Numbered from the stretch's first letter, positions 1 through 8,060 are shown. The stretch: 64,000 nucleotides of DNA from Mucilaginibacter phenanthrenivorans (GCF_024721155.1 NZ_JAHVAP010000007.1:186001-250000), one strand, 5' to 3'. Made by a program: numbers and translations. Notes: generated by a model not told the origin, from the letters alone.

Positions 1-711
1 CAATATTTTAGACGGTATGTTGACGGTTATGAAATTAATAGCGTTAGCATTTATCCAGCGCATTCTTTCAAGGTTAACAGCCATCAGCCTTATCTCACTT
101 TGCGGCGTTTCGTAGCAGTCGCCGGTATAAAGCCCGGTAACCAGGTGCATTTTATATTGCAGGGATTTGTAGGGTGCCGAAGTTGGCTGAGCGCTGATAA
201 TTGCACTATAAAAATCATTTTGCCTGATTGCATTTGCCAGGGTAATTTCAGCCCGAAAATTAGTTGTTACCTTGTTATCTATTTTGAATGCGGGCCATTC
301 CGGGTTCAGCCTGCCATAATGCAGGTTATTTACAAAAGCAATTACCGCATCTGTTAACATGATATCATAAAGAGCCGCTTGCCGATTGTTTGGTTTGCCG
401 GGATGCTCCATAAGTTCATGGAGTTTAGGGTATAATAACCGATCAGGATGGTAATCGGAATGATTCAATCCGTATTGGATTACGCAATCCAGCAAGAGCA
501 TGGCATCAAATGCGTGTGTTTTGGCTGTATCAGGCGCGATCCAGGCAAGTTGATAGCCAGATGCCTTATAAAATCGCTCTACAGAATTAGGATAATATAA
601 TTCATTTCTGTGTGCTGCTAATTGCGCGCGGAGGCCGGTTGTATCTGCCGCCTTCAAATCGGAGGCTGCAAATAACAGCAATAGTAAAATATATATTCTA
701 ATTAACTGCAT
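1..711 (-). CDS. L,D-transpeptidase, YcbB/LdtD-like (N-terminal part; runs off left edge)
   Basis: Reading the minus strand from 711 (or 732) to base 1 gives one uninterrupted frame with a signal peptide (hydrophobic LIRIYILLLLF core), then the helical scaffold region of YcbB-type L,D-transpeptidases. The last visible residues, MAVNLERMRW followed by FITVNIP, are the hallmark that precedes the catalytic YkuD domain in this family. The catalytic Cys/His part lies outside the window, so activity cannot be judged. Such enzymes make 3-3 peptidoglycan cross-links in the periplasm. ATG at 732 would leave only about 6 nt of leader after the predicted -7 box, so the ATG at 711 is preferred; it also gives a tidier signal peptide. 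The promoter carries the ATGATACAGGTCAT dyad shared with the respiratory genes, so I infer low-oxygen or redox control. Confidence 0.8.
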   Translation of the reverse strand, partial: MQLIRIYILLLLLFAASDLKAADTTGLRAQLAAHRNELYYPNSVERFYKASGYQLAWIAPDTAKTHAFDAMLLLDCVIQYGLNHSDYHPDRLLYPKLHELMEHPGKPNNRQAALYDIMLTDAVIAFVNNLHYGRLNPEWPAFKIDNKVTTNFRAEITLANAIRQNDFYSAIISAQPTSAPYKSLQYKMHLVTGLYTGDCYETPQSEIRLMAVNLERMRWINANAINFITVNIPSKIL

Positions 712-742
712 GACTTTTTGCGTGGTACTCATAATTATGCTG

Positions 743-786
743 TAAAGATCCTTCGCCGTCGGCGCTTGTCTGATGATACAGGTCAT
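743..786 (-). promoter_or_regulatory. CRP/FNR-type operator and -7 box for the L,D-transpeptidase
   Basis: Dyad ATGATACAGGTCAT at 773-786 (centre 779.5). A weak -7 box, GATCTTTA on the minus strand at 743-750, ends exactly 36.5 bp from the dyad centre. The same spacing occurs at 4618.5, 15747.5 (plus direction) and 55896.5. It implies a dyad near -41.5, the classic class II activator position. Confidence 0.6.
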
Positions 787-901
787 TACAAAACCTGATA
801 TTCGGCACTATTTCAAAAATGAACAGCTTGATTTCTTATAAATTCAATGCCTGATAACGACTTTTCCCCTAAGGATCTTCTTTGCTTTCAAAGCGGTACG
901 A

Positions 902-1693
902 TCAGGATGGAAAAATTAACAAAGGAATTGTAATATGCGCGGGAAGCGTGGCCGCCAGGTACCTCCCGATAATTTCTTCAAAATGAAACCTGTGGTTGAC
1001 CAATACAAGGAGATCATTATTCATCCCGTTGATGATAACGTCAACAGCAGTTGGCAAGTCATCCTCTTTGATGTTGTTGAAAAATAACTGTTCATACTTA
1101 ACATTGGAAGTAACCTGGTCATTAAATAGTTGTATTGCATATTTTTGTTCGATGCCTGGTAAACCTTTTGCCGATAGGTGTGCAATCAGAAGGTCTGCCT
1201 GGTGTGGCTTTGCCAACTGGGTGAGGTATTGAACTATTTTAATCCTGCAGTACCGTAAATCGGTAATATAAACCAAGCGCTCAATTTGCTTTATTGGCCA
1301 GCTGACGGGAACCAGCAACAGCGGGCAAAGCACCTTATTGAGTATAGTTTGAACATTTATACTATCTTCAGCTACAAGTTCAGATGGGTGGTTAGGCATG
1401 CCTTTAACCATCATCCATACCTGGTTGCTGTTTACGAAGCCGGCAATTTGATTTTCGTCCATAGATGAAATGTCCAGTTCTTCAATTCCGGGCGTTAGTA
1501 TTTCCATAGCCAGGTCATCATCTTTACTTTCCGTAACTGTGCCGGCCGCCACCATATCTGCCAGTTTATTACTTATTTTAGAGGTATTGGCCAGTAAAAT
1601 TGCCGCCTCTGTTGTTTTCGCTATGTTAACGGCAAAGGCAATCGCGTGCTTAGCTGCAGGTGAGTTGTCATTAAAAACAAGTATGGTTTTCAT
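902..1693 (-). CDS. Universal stress protein, tandem UspA domains
   Basis: 263 aa. It begins MKTILVFNDNSPAAKHAIAFAV, a UspA first strand and helix, and contains two UspA-like halves (about 1-135 and 136-263). Each half ends in a hydrophobic strand of the LLLVPV or LLIFPS type. The G-2x-G-9x-G(S/T) ATP-binding loop seen in the paralogue at 3702-4559 is not obvious here, so nucleotide binding may be lost. Cytoplasmic; family members accumulate under starvation, redox or respiratory stress. It faces the receiver-CRP regulator across a 375-bp divergent intergenic region and has its own predicted promoter with a degenerate copy of the shared dyad. Function beyond stress adaptation is not inferable. 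Confidence 0.85.
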   Translation of the reverse strand: MKTILVFNDNSPAAKHAIAFAVNIAKTTEAAILLANTSKISNKLADMVAAGTVTESKDDDLAMEILTPGIEELDISSMDENQIAGFVNSNQVWMMVKGMPNHPSELVAEDSINVQTILNKVLCPLLLVPVSWPIKQIERLVYITDLRYCRIKIVQYLTQLAKPHQADLLIAHLSAKGLPGIEQKYAIQLFNDQVTSNVKYEQLFFNNIKEDDLPTAVDVIINGMNNDLLVLVNHRFHFEEIIGRYLAATLPAHITIPLLIFPS

Positions 1694-1758
1694 TTTATCT
1701 GTATTTAATCGGTTTCACAGGTTAAAGCACTCATCTTCCAACTCTCTCATCATTTAAA

Positions 1759-1824
1759 CAAACTTACTTCAGTATCTACCTGAAAAAAATGATGCTCATT
1801 GCTATAAAATGTAACCAGCATCAC
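1759..1824 (-). promoter_or_regulatory. Promoter of the first universal stress gene with a degenerate regulon dyad
   Basis: Perfect Bacteroidota -7 box TAAGTTTG on the minus strand at 1759-1766. The 14-mer GTAACCAGCATCAC (1811-1824, centre 1817.5) lies exactly 58.5 bp from the end of the box, the spacing seen at hemN, ccoNO, ccoI and the 116-aa gene. The half-sites are weak (TNAC...NTCA), so the call rests mainly on position. Confidence 0.45.
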
Positions 1825-1968
1825 TTTTTCATTTGAATTTGATCACTTATTATCCGGTTTGCTTTGGCAATCTTTGTTTTTGGAGGTTTTTTGTCCCACA
1901 AGTAGCTTATATGCAAACACCTGCGCTGTTAACTGCAATTATTCAAAATGCGGTAAATGGCATCAGTA

Positions 1969-1985
1969 TCATTGATAACCAATGA
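1969..1985. promoter_or_regulatory. 17-bp inverted repeat upstream of the receiver-CRP regulator
   Basis: TCATTG-ATAAC-CAATGA is a perfect 6-bp inverted repeat about 90 bp upstream of the regulator start at 2069. It differs from the ATGAYANNNRTCAT dyad, so it may bind another factor or be incidental. The rest of 1825-2068 shows no clear TAnnTTTG box; a T-rich TAAATTTT at 2011-2018 is the best candidate. Confidence 0.3.
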
Positions 1986-2068
1986 CTTGTTGAGCTGATG
2001 AATGGAACTATAAATTTTTACGAGCACGGTTAACAAGGGGACATTATTCACTATTACATTCCAGGAAA

Positions 2069-3121
2069 ATGAGCAAAAAAGTACTGGTCATTGAAGACAA
2101 TGACGATATCCGTGAAAATATCATCGAGATATTAGAACTGGCCAGCTACACAGTGCAGGGTGCCAAAAACGGGAAGGAAGGTGTGGAGCTGGTTACGAAA
2201 ATTATACCTGATATTATTTTATGTGATATCATGATGCCAGAACTCGATGGATACGGTGTGCTGTATCTGCTGAACAAAAACCCGGAAACCGGCACCATTC
2301 CGTTCATATTCTTAACAGCAAAGGCGGAGCGTGTAGATTTACGGAAAGGGATGGAAATGGGTGCAGACGATTACCTTACCAAGCCTTTTGACGATATGGA
2401 ACTGTTAAACGCCGTTGAAAGCAGGCTTAAGAAAAAGGAGATCGCGCTGGAGTTTTACAGTAAATCACTCGACAAATTAAATGCGCTTGTATCGAAAAAC
2501 GACGGGCTTGGTGAGTTAAGGAGAATTGTGCAGGAACGCCGGACCAGGCAATTTAAAAAGAACCAGGTGATTTATTATGACGGGGATACCGGTAATGGCC
2601 TTTATCTCGTTATTAGTGGAAGAGTAAAAACTATTAAGCTATCGGAGGATGGCCGGGAATTGATGACAGGCATGTACACCGTTGATGATTACCTGGGCGT
2701 AAACGTGATCCTCGCCAATGAACCGTATTCGGATACTGCCACTGCCTTGGAAGACAGCGTATTGTGCCTGATTCCTAAGGATCAGATAGAACAGCTTTTA
2801 AATCTTTATCCTGTAGTAGCCAAAGAGTTTATCAAACTTTTATCAAATAATATCCGCGAAAAGGAAGATCAATTATTACAATTGGCCTACCAATCTGTCA
2901 GGAAGAAATTGGCGCTGTCCCTGCTGCGCCTGCACAGGCAGCAAGACGACAAGGACCCGCAGATTAAGATCAGCAGGGAAGATCTTGCAGCTATGGCCGG
3001 GATGGCTACCGAAACGGTGAGCCGTACCTTATCGGATTTTAAGGAAGAGGGATTAATTGATAAAAAGGGAAGTGCGATAACCCTGTTGAATATCGCAAAC
3101 CTGAGCAAAATGAAAAATTAA
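2069..3121 (+). CDS. Response regulator receiver fused to CRP/FNR-type DNA-binding regulator
   Basis: 350 aa in three parts. Residues 1-120 are a CheY-like receiver with acidic residues near positions 10-12, phosphoacceptor D53 (LCDIMMPELDG) and K105 (DYLTKPF). Residues 150-260 are a cyclic-nucleotide-binding-type beta-roll. Residues 275-345 are a Crp-type winged helix, whose recognition helix TETVSRTL has the E-x-x-S-R pattern of FNR rather than the R-E-x-x-x-R of CRP. No FNR-type Cys cluster is visible, so oxygen would be sensed indirectly, by phosphorylation or a ligand. It is the only CRP-family protein in the window and sits inside the block of genes that carry TGA-N6-TCA dyads, which makes it the likely (unproven) regulator of them. 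Only 11 bp separate it from the PNPOx gene downstream. Confidence 0.9.
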   Translation: MSKKVLVIEDNDDIRENIIEILELASYTVQGAKNGKEGVELVTKIIPDIILCDIMMPELDGYGVLYLLNKNPETGTIPFIFLTAKAERVDLRKGMEMGADDYLTKPFDDMELLNAVESRLKKKEIALEFYSKSLDKLNALVSKNDGLGELRRIVQERRTRQFKKNQVIYYDGDTGNGLYLVISGRVKTIKLSEDGRELMTGMYTVDDYLGVNVILANEPYSDTATALEDSVLCLIPKDQIEQLLNLYPVVAKEFIKLLSNNIREKEDQLLQLAYQSVRKKLALSLLRLHRQQDDKDPQIKISREDLAAMAGMATETVSRTLSDFKEEGLIDKKGSAITLLNIANLSKMKN

Positions 3122-3132
3122 TCAATTACATT

Positions 3133-3621
3133 ATGTTAGGAAAATTAAGCGAAAACCAGGTAGAAGAGTTGCTGAGGAGCCAATTAATTGGCCGGATAGG
3201 CTGCCATTCAAACGACACTACTTACATAGTGCCGGTGAATTACTTTTATGATGGAACCAGTATTTATGCCCATTCCTCCGAGGGCATGAAGATAGATATG
3301 ATGCGGAGCAATCCGCAAGTTTGCTTTGAAGTAGATGATATTAAAAGCATTTTCAACTGGCAGAGCGTGATCCTTTGGGGAACATATGAAGAAATAACAG
3401 TGCTGCGTGAAAAGGAAGAGGCTATGCAAAAGCTGATTGACAGGATGATACCATTTCTGAAAAATGATGACGACCATCCCTCGCATGGAATTACGCCCAA
3501 TGCAAGTGATGTGGGTAGCGATGTAGAATTGATTCTTTATAGAATTATTATCAGTAAAAAAACCGGGCGCTTCGAAAACATTAACCTGTGTAGTAAGCGT
3601 TACAACGCCATCTTTTACTGA
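3133..3621 (+). CDS. Pyridoxamine 5'-phosphate oxidase-like flavin-binding protein
   Basis: 162 aa, single split-barrel domain of the PNPOx-like superfamily. The conserved core includes IVPVNYFYDG, VCFEVDDI and FNWQSVILWG. Proteins of this small class bind FMN or F420/haem and are often annotated only as flavin-nucleotide-binding. It lies 11 bp behind the receiver-CRP regulator and is probably cotranscribed. A clear paralogue (150 aa) sits at 54829-55281 behind a flavodoxin gene. I infer a redox-linked role, possibly flavin-dependent detoxification; the substrate is unknown. Confidence 0.85.
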   Translation: MLGKLSENQVEELLRSQLIGRIGCHSNDTTYIVPVNYFYDGTSIYAHSSEGMKIDMMRSNPQVCFEVDDIKSIFNWQSVILWGTYEEITVLREKEEAMQKLIDRMIPFLKNDDDHPSHGITPNASDVGSDVELILYRIIISKKTGRFENINLCSKRYNAIFY

Positions 3622-3701
3622 AACACTTATGGCCGCTGCATTTAATAAAGATTTAAATCCTATTGCATGCTTTACTTCTGCCTTTAACTACTGATCATTT
3701 T

Positions 3702-4559
3702 TCATTTTTGTTGAAATACAAGTAAAGGAACGGGAATATGTGCAGCTATTTTTTTTGTCTGACTTCCGTAAAAAAGGCGGTCAATAAAATTGTGCGTGCG
3801 ATGTACCATGGCCAGCATATCAATGTCCCCATATTCACATAACCAATCAAGGCCGCGACCTACATTATTACTTTTAACAATGTGGTAGTGGATGTTAGGA
3901 TAGTCCGCCTCGTCACACAAGTCCGCAACAAACTCCTTAATCCATTTGTTAAATTCCGGTGTTTGCGCCTTTTCATCGGAAATATGCGTGAGTAATATTT
4001 CCGCGTTAAGCAAGCGGGCAAGTGTTACTATACTGTGCAGATGTATCAAATCTTCTTCCGGATTGGTAAAATCGGTAGCGAACGCTATTTTTTTCACCTG
4101 TTTTATTGGTGCTGTCGGCGGAACCAATAGTAGTGGCCTTGCTACCTCATCAATCATCTGGCGGCTGTGGTTACCCAGCAGTAAAGTGGATAAGCCACTG
4201 CTTCCGTGGGTTCCGATGACCACCAGGTCAATTTCCTGGCTGCCTACCAGGTGGTTTACAATATCTGTAACGCTGCCTGACCCATTCATATAGCCGATGG
4301 TAGGACGATAGCCGTCTGCACCGGTGCTGTTTTCCAGGCGCGATTTAATTCTATTAAGTTCATCATTGCTGTCCTGTAACAGGAGATCCGATTCCTCTAT
4401 GGGCCAGGCAATCATTCCCGATTGAGGCATCTCTGCAGGAACAATGACTGCGTTGCAAAGAATTACATCCGTTTTTACCTGTTTTGCCAGGTTATACCCG
4501 TATTCAGCAGCATGTAGTGCATTGGCTGAAAAGTCGGTCGGTAGAAGAAATTTTTTCAT
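3702..4559 (-). CDS. Universal stress protein, tandem UspA domains with intact ATP loop
   Basis: 285 aa, two UspA domains. The first (1-150) ends GTHGSSGLSTLLLGNHS then RPLLLVPP, a full G-2x-G-9x-G(S/T) nucleotide-binding loop. The second (155-285) has a degenerate loop. Paralogous to 902-1693. Cytoplasmic, presumed ATP-binding stress protein. It is divergent from hemN, and its promoter holds the best-matching regulon dyad in the window (4612-4625) at the class II spacing, which supports induction under low oxygen. Confidence 0.88.
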   Translation of the reverse strand: MKKFLLPTDFSANALHAAEYGYNLAKQVKTDVILCNAVIVPAEMPQSGMIAWPIEESDLLLQDSNDELNRIKSRLENSTGADGYRPTIGYMNGSGSVTDIVNHLVGSQEIDLVVIGTHGSSGLSTLLLGNHSRQMIDEVARPLLLVPPTAPIKQVKKIAFATDFTNPEEDLIHLHSIVTLARLLNAEILLTHISDEKAQTPEFNKWIKEFVADLCDEADYPNIHYHIVKSNNVGRGLDWLCEYGDIDMLAMVHRTHNFIDRLFYGSQTKKIAAHIPVPLLVFQQK

Positions 4560-4581
4560 TGGAATTGATTTTTACCTGTTG

Positions 4582-4625
4582 TAAAGGTGAATATTCCGGA
4601 GCGGCTTAATAATGACAAATGTCAT
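4582..4625 (-). promoter_or_regulatory. CRP/FNR-type operator and -7 box for the second universal stress gene
   Basis: ATGACAAATGTCAT at 4612-4625 has two perfect 6-bp arms around AA (centre 4618.5). The minus-strand box CACCTTTA (4582-4589) ends 36.5 bp away, and the predicted leader is about 18 nt. A plus-strand TAGGTTTTG ending at 4676 lies 57.5 bp away, so the dyad might also help hemN, but the box has one extra base and the spacing is off by one. Confidence 0.65.
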
Positions 4626-4717
4626 CTTATAAAGTGACGTGCTGACATTTTGAGTCCGATTTAGCCGTAGGTTTTGTATACCATTATGAATAACATCCAC
4701 TTTGCTCCTCCGGTAAA

Positions 4718-4783
4718 ATGACAAGCATCATATTTCTTGCTGATGAAAGTCAATTATATACATGGCAATAGGGTATAGTTTTG
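4718..4783 (+). promoter_or_regulatory. CRP/FNR-type operator and -7 box for hemN
   Basis: Dyad ATGACAAGCATCAT at 4718-4731 (centre 4724.5) and a perfect -7 box TAGTTTTG at 4776-4783, 58.5 bp from centre to end of box. Transcription would begin near 4788, which favours translation from the ATG at 4800 over that at 4791. Confidence 0.65.
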
Positions 4784-4799
4784 TATTAAAATGACTCTG

Positions 4800-6149
4800 A
4801 TGATACTCACCGAGAAATATAATGTAGCAGCTCCCCGTTATACCAGTTACCCGACTATGCCCTATTGGGACACAGCCGCGTTTAATCTGCCCGATTGGGA
4901 AGAGGCTGTAAGCCAAACGTTTGAAATGACCAATCAAAGGGATGGGATCAGCCTTTATATCCACCTGCCTTTTTGCGAGAATCTTTGTACCTATTGCGGC
5001 TGCAATACCCGGATAACTAAAAATCACCGGGTTGAAGTTCCATACATTCAAGCGGTGTTAAAAGAATGGAAGATGTACCGGGAGTTAATGGATGAAACAC
5101 CTGTTATCCGTGAAATTCATTTAGGTGGCGGCACACCAACATTTTTTAGTGCAGAGAACCTGCTGCTGCTGATAAATGGCATCCTGAACGATACAATTAT
5201 TCACAAGGACGCTGAGTTTAGTTTTGAGGCGCACCCTGATAATACTACGGTTGACCACTTAGAGACGCTATATGATCTTGGTTTTAAACGGTTGAGCCTG
5301 GGTATCCAGGATTTTGATCCAAAGGTGCAGTTCATTATTAACCGCAGGCAAAGTTTTGAACAGGTGCAAGTAATAACACAGCAAGCACGCCGCATCGGTT
5401 ATACTTCTGTTAACTATGACCTTATCTATGGCCTGCCGCTGCAAACATTGGATGGACTTATCAATACGATCAACCTGGTTTCGGAACTTATGCCCGAACG
5501 GATTGCGTTTTACAGTTATGCGCATGTTCCCTGGTTAAAACCGGGACAACGCCGTTTCACCGAACAGGATCTGCCAGACGCTGCTGCTAAATCACTGCTT
5601 TATGAAACAGGCAGAAACTTACTAAAAAGCTATGGCTACCTGGAAATAGGCATGGATCATTTTGCATTGCCTGACGATACGCTTTTTTATGCGGAGCGAT
5701 CAGGAACTTTACACCGTAACTTTATGGGTTATACGGATCACTATACGAAATTATTAATTGGTCTTGGTGTTTCCTCCATCAGCGATGCGGAAACAGCATT
5801 TTCTCAAAATGTTAAAATTGTAGAAGATTACCTGCGCCTGGTAGATGAGGGTGTTCTGCCGGTGTTAAAAGGCCATTTATTAACAGGTGAAGACATGATC
5901 ATTCGCCTGCACATTTTGAATATCATGTGCAGAGGTATTACTACGTGGGATGCGGCTATAGAAACTTTCGTTTCGGCAGCAATTGAGAGATTAGAGCCTC
6001 TTGCCGTCGATGGCCTGATCAGGCTCCATTCATCCGGGATTGAGGTAACTGAATCTGGCAGGCGGTTTCTTAGAAACATCTGCATGGCCCTCGATGACCG
6101 TTTGTGGAAGGCCCAGCCCGAAAGCCAAAAATTCAGTATGAGCTTATAA
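4800..6149 (+). CDS. hemN: Oxygen-independent coproporphyrinogen III dehydrogenase
   Basis: 449 aa from the ATG at 4800 (452 from 4791). A radical SAM enzyme that decarboxylates coproporphyrinogen III to protoporphyrinogen IX without O2 in haem synthesis. The SAM/4Fe-4S motif CENLCTYCGC follows IHLPF near residue 60, then come the GGGTPTFF SAM-binding segment and the C-terminal HemN domain. Length and order are those of genuine HemN rather than the shorter HemW. The ATG at 4800 fits the predicted transcription start and the usual 12-19 nt leaders of this regulon. The enzyme supplies haem for the neighbouring cbb3 oxidase when oxygen is scarce, consistent with sharing the operator. Confidence 0.95.
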   Translation: MILTEKYNVAAPRYTSYPTMPYWDTAAFNLPDWEEAVSQTFEMTNQRDGISLYIHLPFCENLCTYCGCNTRITKNHRVEVPYIQAVLKEWKMYRELMDETPVIREIHLGGGTPTFFSAENLLLLINGILNDTIIHKDAEFSFEAHPDNTTVDHLETLYDLGFKRLSLGIQDFDPKVQFIINRRQSFEQVQVITQQARRIGYTSVNYDLIYGLPLQTLDGLINTINLVSELMPERIAFYSYAHVPWLKPGQRRFTEQDLPDAAAKSLLYETGRNLLKSYGYLEIGMDHFALPDDTLFYAERSGTLHRNFMGYTDHYTKLLIGLGVSSISDAETAFSQNVKIVEDYLRLVDEGVLPVLKGHLLTGEDMIIRLHILNIMCRGITTWDAAIETFVSAAIERLEPLAVDGLIRLHSSGIEVTESGRRFLRNICMALDDRLWKAQPESQKFSMSL

Positions 6150-6153
6150 AAAA

Positions 6154-6187
6154 AGCGGCTGGCATTTTTGCCAGCCGCTTTTTTTAT
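6154..6187. terminator. Bidirectional rho-independent terminator
   Basis: Perfect 11-bp stem AGCGGCTGGCA / TGCCAGCCGCT around TTTT, with an A-run before and a T-run after. It lies between convergent hemN (ending 6149) and the 116-aa gene (ending 6201) and can serve both strands. Confidence 0.9.
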
Positions 6188-6200
6188 ACTGCTTTGATTA

Positions 6201-6551
6201 TCAAAGGATAAAAACTATCAGTATCAACAAGTGAGCAATTACGCTTGCAAAAAATAAGGTTAACAGTGTTCTGATTCCGGCTCCGCCCATTCCGGCAATC
6301 ACGTTTGCAAAAAACAAGGCCAGGGTTGCTACTACAATCAATACCGGTGCATTGTAATAGTATATTAATATTGCAGGCACCGGCAAAAATAATACGCCCT
6401 GTGCAATTAGCGAAACCACAAACCAAAGCGTTTTATTGTCCGCCTGGCTATCTGCCATGTTTGTGAATTTATTCCATATAGAACTGTGTTGTACTTGATT
6501 TGCAGTGTCAACATTCCAATTTTTAGTACTGCTTATTTTTATAGTTGCCAT
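6201..6551 (-). CDS. Small hydrophobic membrane protein of unknown function
   Basis: 116 aa. A polar N-terminus of about 40 residues (IKISSTKNWNVDT, NKFTNMADSQ) precedes three hydrophobic segments at roughly 42-65, 68-88 and 93-115. I recognise no family. Located in the inner membrane by prediction. It stands alone between the hemN terminator and its own promoter, which has the regulon dyad ATGACAATTATCAT at the 58.5-bp spacing. Its membership in the respiratory regulon is the only functional clue; it could modulate or assemble a membrane respiratory complex, but that is speculation. Confidence 0.7.
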   Translation of the reverse strand: MATIKISSTKNWNVDTANQVQHSSIWNKFTNMADSQADNKTLWFVVSLIAQGVLFLPVPAILIYYYNAPVLIVVATLALFFANVIAGMGGAGIRTLLTLFFASVIAHLLILIVFIL

Positions 6552-6571
6552 GTTTATATATTTTATTTATA

Positions 6572-6637
6572 CAAAGATGGTCAGTAAACAAAAGCAGTAG
6601 AATGATCAAAATCGCACCGAAAAATGACAATTATCAT
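6572..6637 (-). promoter_or_regulatory. CRP/FNR-type operator and -7 box for the 116-aa membrane protein
   Basis: Dyad ATGACAATTATCAT at 6624-6637 (centre 6630.5) and minus-strand box CATCTTTG at 6572-6579, one mismatch to TAnnTTTG, ending 58.5 bp from the dyad centre. The predicted leader is about 16 nt. The dyad abuts the stop codon of the upstream DUF1275 gene. Confidence 0.65.
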
Positions 6638-7372
6638 TTAGTCTTTTTTAATAGGGTGCAGCTGCCTGTAATAACGTGTAACCGTGATTCTTAAAATATC
6701 ATAAAGTAAAGCGATCAACAGGAATAATACAGGGATCAGGAAAGCATAAAAGCCTAAACGGCGATAAAGAAAAGCTCCAGCCAAAGCGCCTGCCATAAAA
6801 AAGAAGATGATGGCTGCCCGCAGCACGATCCTTGATTTGAGCGCAGGCCTGTCATCCCGTTTCTTTTGCAGTACCTGGGCCAGCTCTATCCCCAAATCGG
6901 TAAAGGTTCCAGTTAAATGCGTAGTCCTTACAACAGATCCAGACACAAGGGAAACCAGGGAGTTTTGAAGGCCCATTGCAAAGAGCAGGCTGCCAGCAAA
7001 AATTTCCTTCGCAACAAGGCTCCGGTCATACCGGTAGCCAAAAAAACTCACGCCCAGCAAAATGCTCATTTCGATAAGAATAGGAATAACGTAAGAGAAC
7101 CGTTGGTTTCGCCCTACGCGCGAAACGATCAGGCTGGAGACAAAGGCGCCAGCAAGAAAAAGAAACATCCACAAGGCCACTACTCTTGCGGTCTTCCAAT
7201 CTTCCATGGCGATCCGCTCGGCGAATAAAGCCGCGTGGCCGGTCACATTGGTGGTTAGGACAGAAAATGCTAAAAAGCCAGCTGCATTTATAAATCCCGC
7301 TGTAATGCCGAGTAGGGAAGCTAACTTAACATTGTGTACATATGTTCGTTTGGTGCCCTGGTGTCTTAACAT
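6638..7372 (-). CDS. DUF1275 (YoaK-like) membrane protein
   Basis: 244 aa with about six hydrophobic segments. It matches the DUF1275/YoaK family: an N-terminal LASLLGITAGFINAAGF, then TNVTGHAALFAE, and a central GLQNSLVSLVSGSVVRTTHLTGTFTDLG, the family's signature. Inner membrane; no biochemical function is established for the family. It is the last gene of the cco operon, 10 bp after the TauE/SafE-like gene. Confidence 0.85.
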   Translation of the reverse strand: MLRHQGTKRTYVHNVKLASLLGITAGFINAAGFLAFSVLTTNVTGHAALFAERIAMEDWKTARVVALWMFLFLAGAFVSSLIVSRVGRNQRFSYVIPILIEMSILLGVSFFGYRYDRSLVAKEIFAGSLLFAMGLQNSLVSLVSGSVVRTTHLTGTFTDLGIELAQVLQKKRDDRPALKSRIVLRAAIIFFFMAGALAGAFLYRRLGFYAFLIPVLFLLIALLYDILRITVTRYYRQLHPIKKD

Positions 7373-7382
7373 GCTGATCGGG

Positions 7383-8060
7383 TTAATTGCAAATGCTGGT
7401 ACCTGAAGTTTGGTTTTGAGGACTAAGGTAGGGAATATTTAAGCCCATCCCTCTTAACATAAACCATAGGCCAAGGCAAACCATCAGGTAGGGCATTCCT
7501 TTATTAATATGCCTGCGAATAGCCGGACTAATAAAGCCACTGCTGACCATCGCCAATAACATCAGCGGAAATGTGCCAATGCCAAACCAAAACATATATG
7601 CCGAAGCTGCTATTGGAGAAGTGGTATTTATAGCGCCCACGAGGGCCAGGTAAACAAACCCGCAGGGCAGAAACCCATTAAGCAAGCCGACAACCAAATG
7701 CCCCGCCTTATGCCGGAGTGCATAATTTAACAGGCGGTTAACAGGCAGCAATAGCTTACTGCCGGGGAACTGAATTTTAAAGATCCTTGAAAAGCCTGCC
7801 AATATGATAAGTAAGCCACTCACAATGCTTACCCCCTGTTGCAGGCCGGATAGCCAAAGCTGTTTGCCAATAAGACCGATAAGCAAGCCCAAAAACGAGT
7901 AGGTGATTATACGCCCGATATTATAAAGCAGCTTATCGAACACGATGAGCCACCAGCGATTTTGAAAAGATGGTACTGCCAGTGCAAGCGGGCCGCACAT
8001 GCCTACGCAATGAACGCTTCCAAATAAACCAATAAAAAAAGCGATCTCATTATTGCTCAT
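7383..8060 (-). CDS. TauE/SafE (UreH_2-type) membrane protein of the cbb3 cluster
   Basis: 225 aa, six or so membrane segments. It opens with FFIGLFGSVHCVGMCGPLAL, the His-Cys-x3-Cys motif typical of the UreH_2/'sulfite exporter TauE/SafE' proteins found beside cco genes. A second glycine-rich GFLPCGFVYLAL mirrors it in the second half. Homologues next to ccoGH are thought to take part in copper delivery or cytochrome maturation, but the substrate is not established; the Cys and His residues suit metal or thiol chemistry. Overlaps ccoH by 4 bp, so translation is probably coupled. Confidence 0.85.
   Translation of the reverse strand: MSNNEIAFFIGLFGSVHCVGMCGPLALAVPSFQNRWWLIVFDKLLYNIGRIITYSFLGLLIGLIGKQLWLSGLQQGVSIVSGLLIILAGFSRIFKIQFPGSKLLLPVNRLLNYALRHKAGHLVVGLLNGFLPCGFVYLALVGAINTTSPIAASAYMFWFGIGTFPLMLLAMVSSGFISPAIRRHINKGMPYLMVCLGLWFMLRGMGLNIPYLSPQNQTSGTSICN

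Noticed and set aside
100..357. 85-codon plus-strand frame at the left edge
   Set aside because: It is antisense to the L,D-transpeptidase frame, which has a signal peptide and family motifs; the plus frame has no family features.
1789..1799. ATGATGCTCAT as regulon dyad for universal stress gene 1
   Set aside because: The arms are separated by 3 bases, not 6, and the centre (1794) misses both preferred distances; the 14-mer at 1811 fits the spacing better.
1953..1966. GTAAATGGCATCAG as a regulon dyad for the receiver-CRP gene
   Set aside because: It lies 58.5 bp from a TAAATTTT box, but both elements are poor matches and the box was one of several T-rich options; chance fits are easy here.
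4685..4720. 11-codon frame MNNIHFAPPVK before hemN
   Set aside because: No codon run or hairpin and overlaps the hemN operator; not considered a leader peptide.
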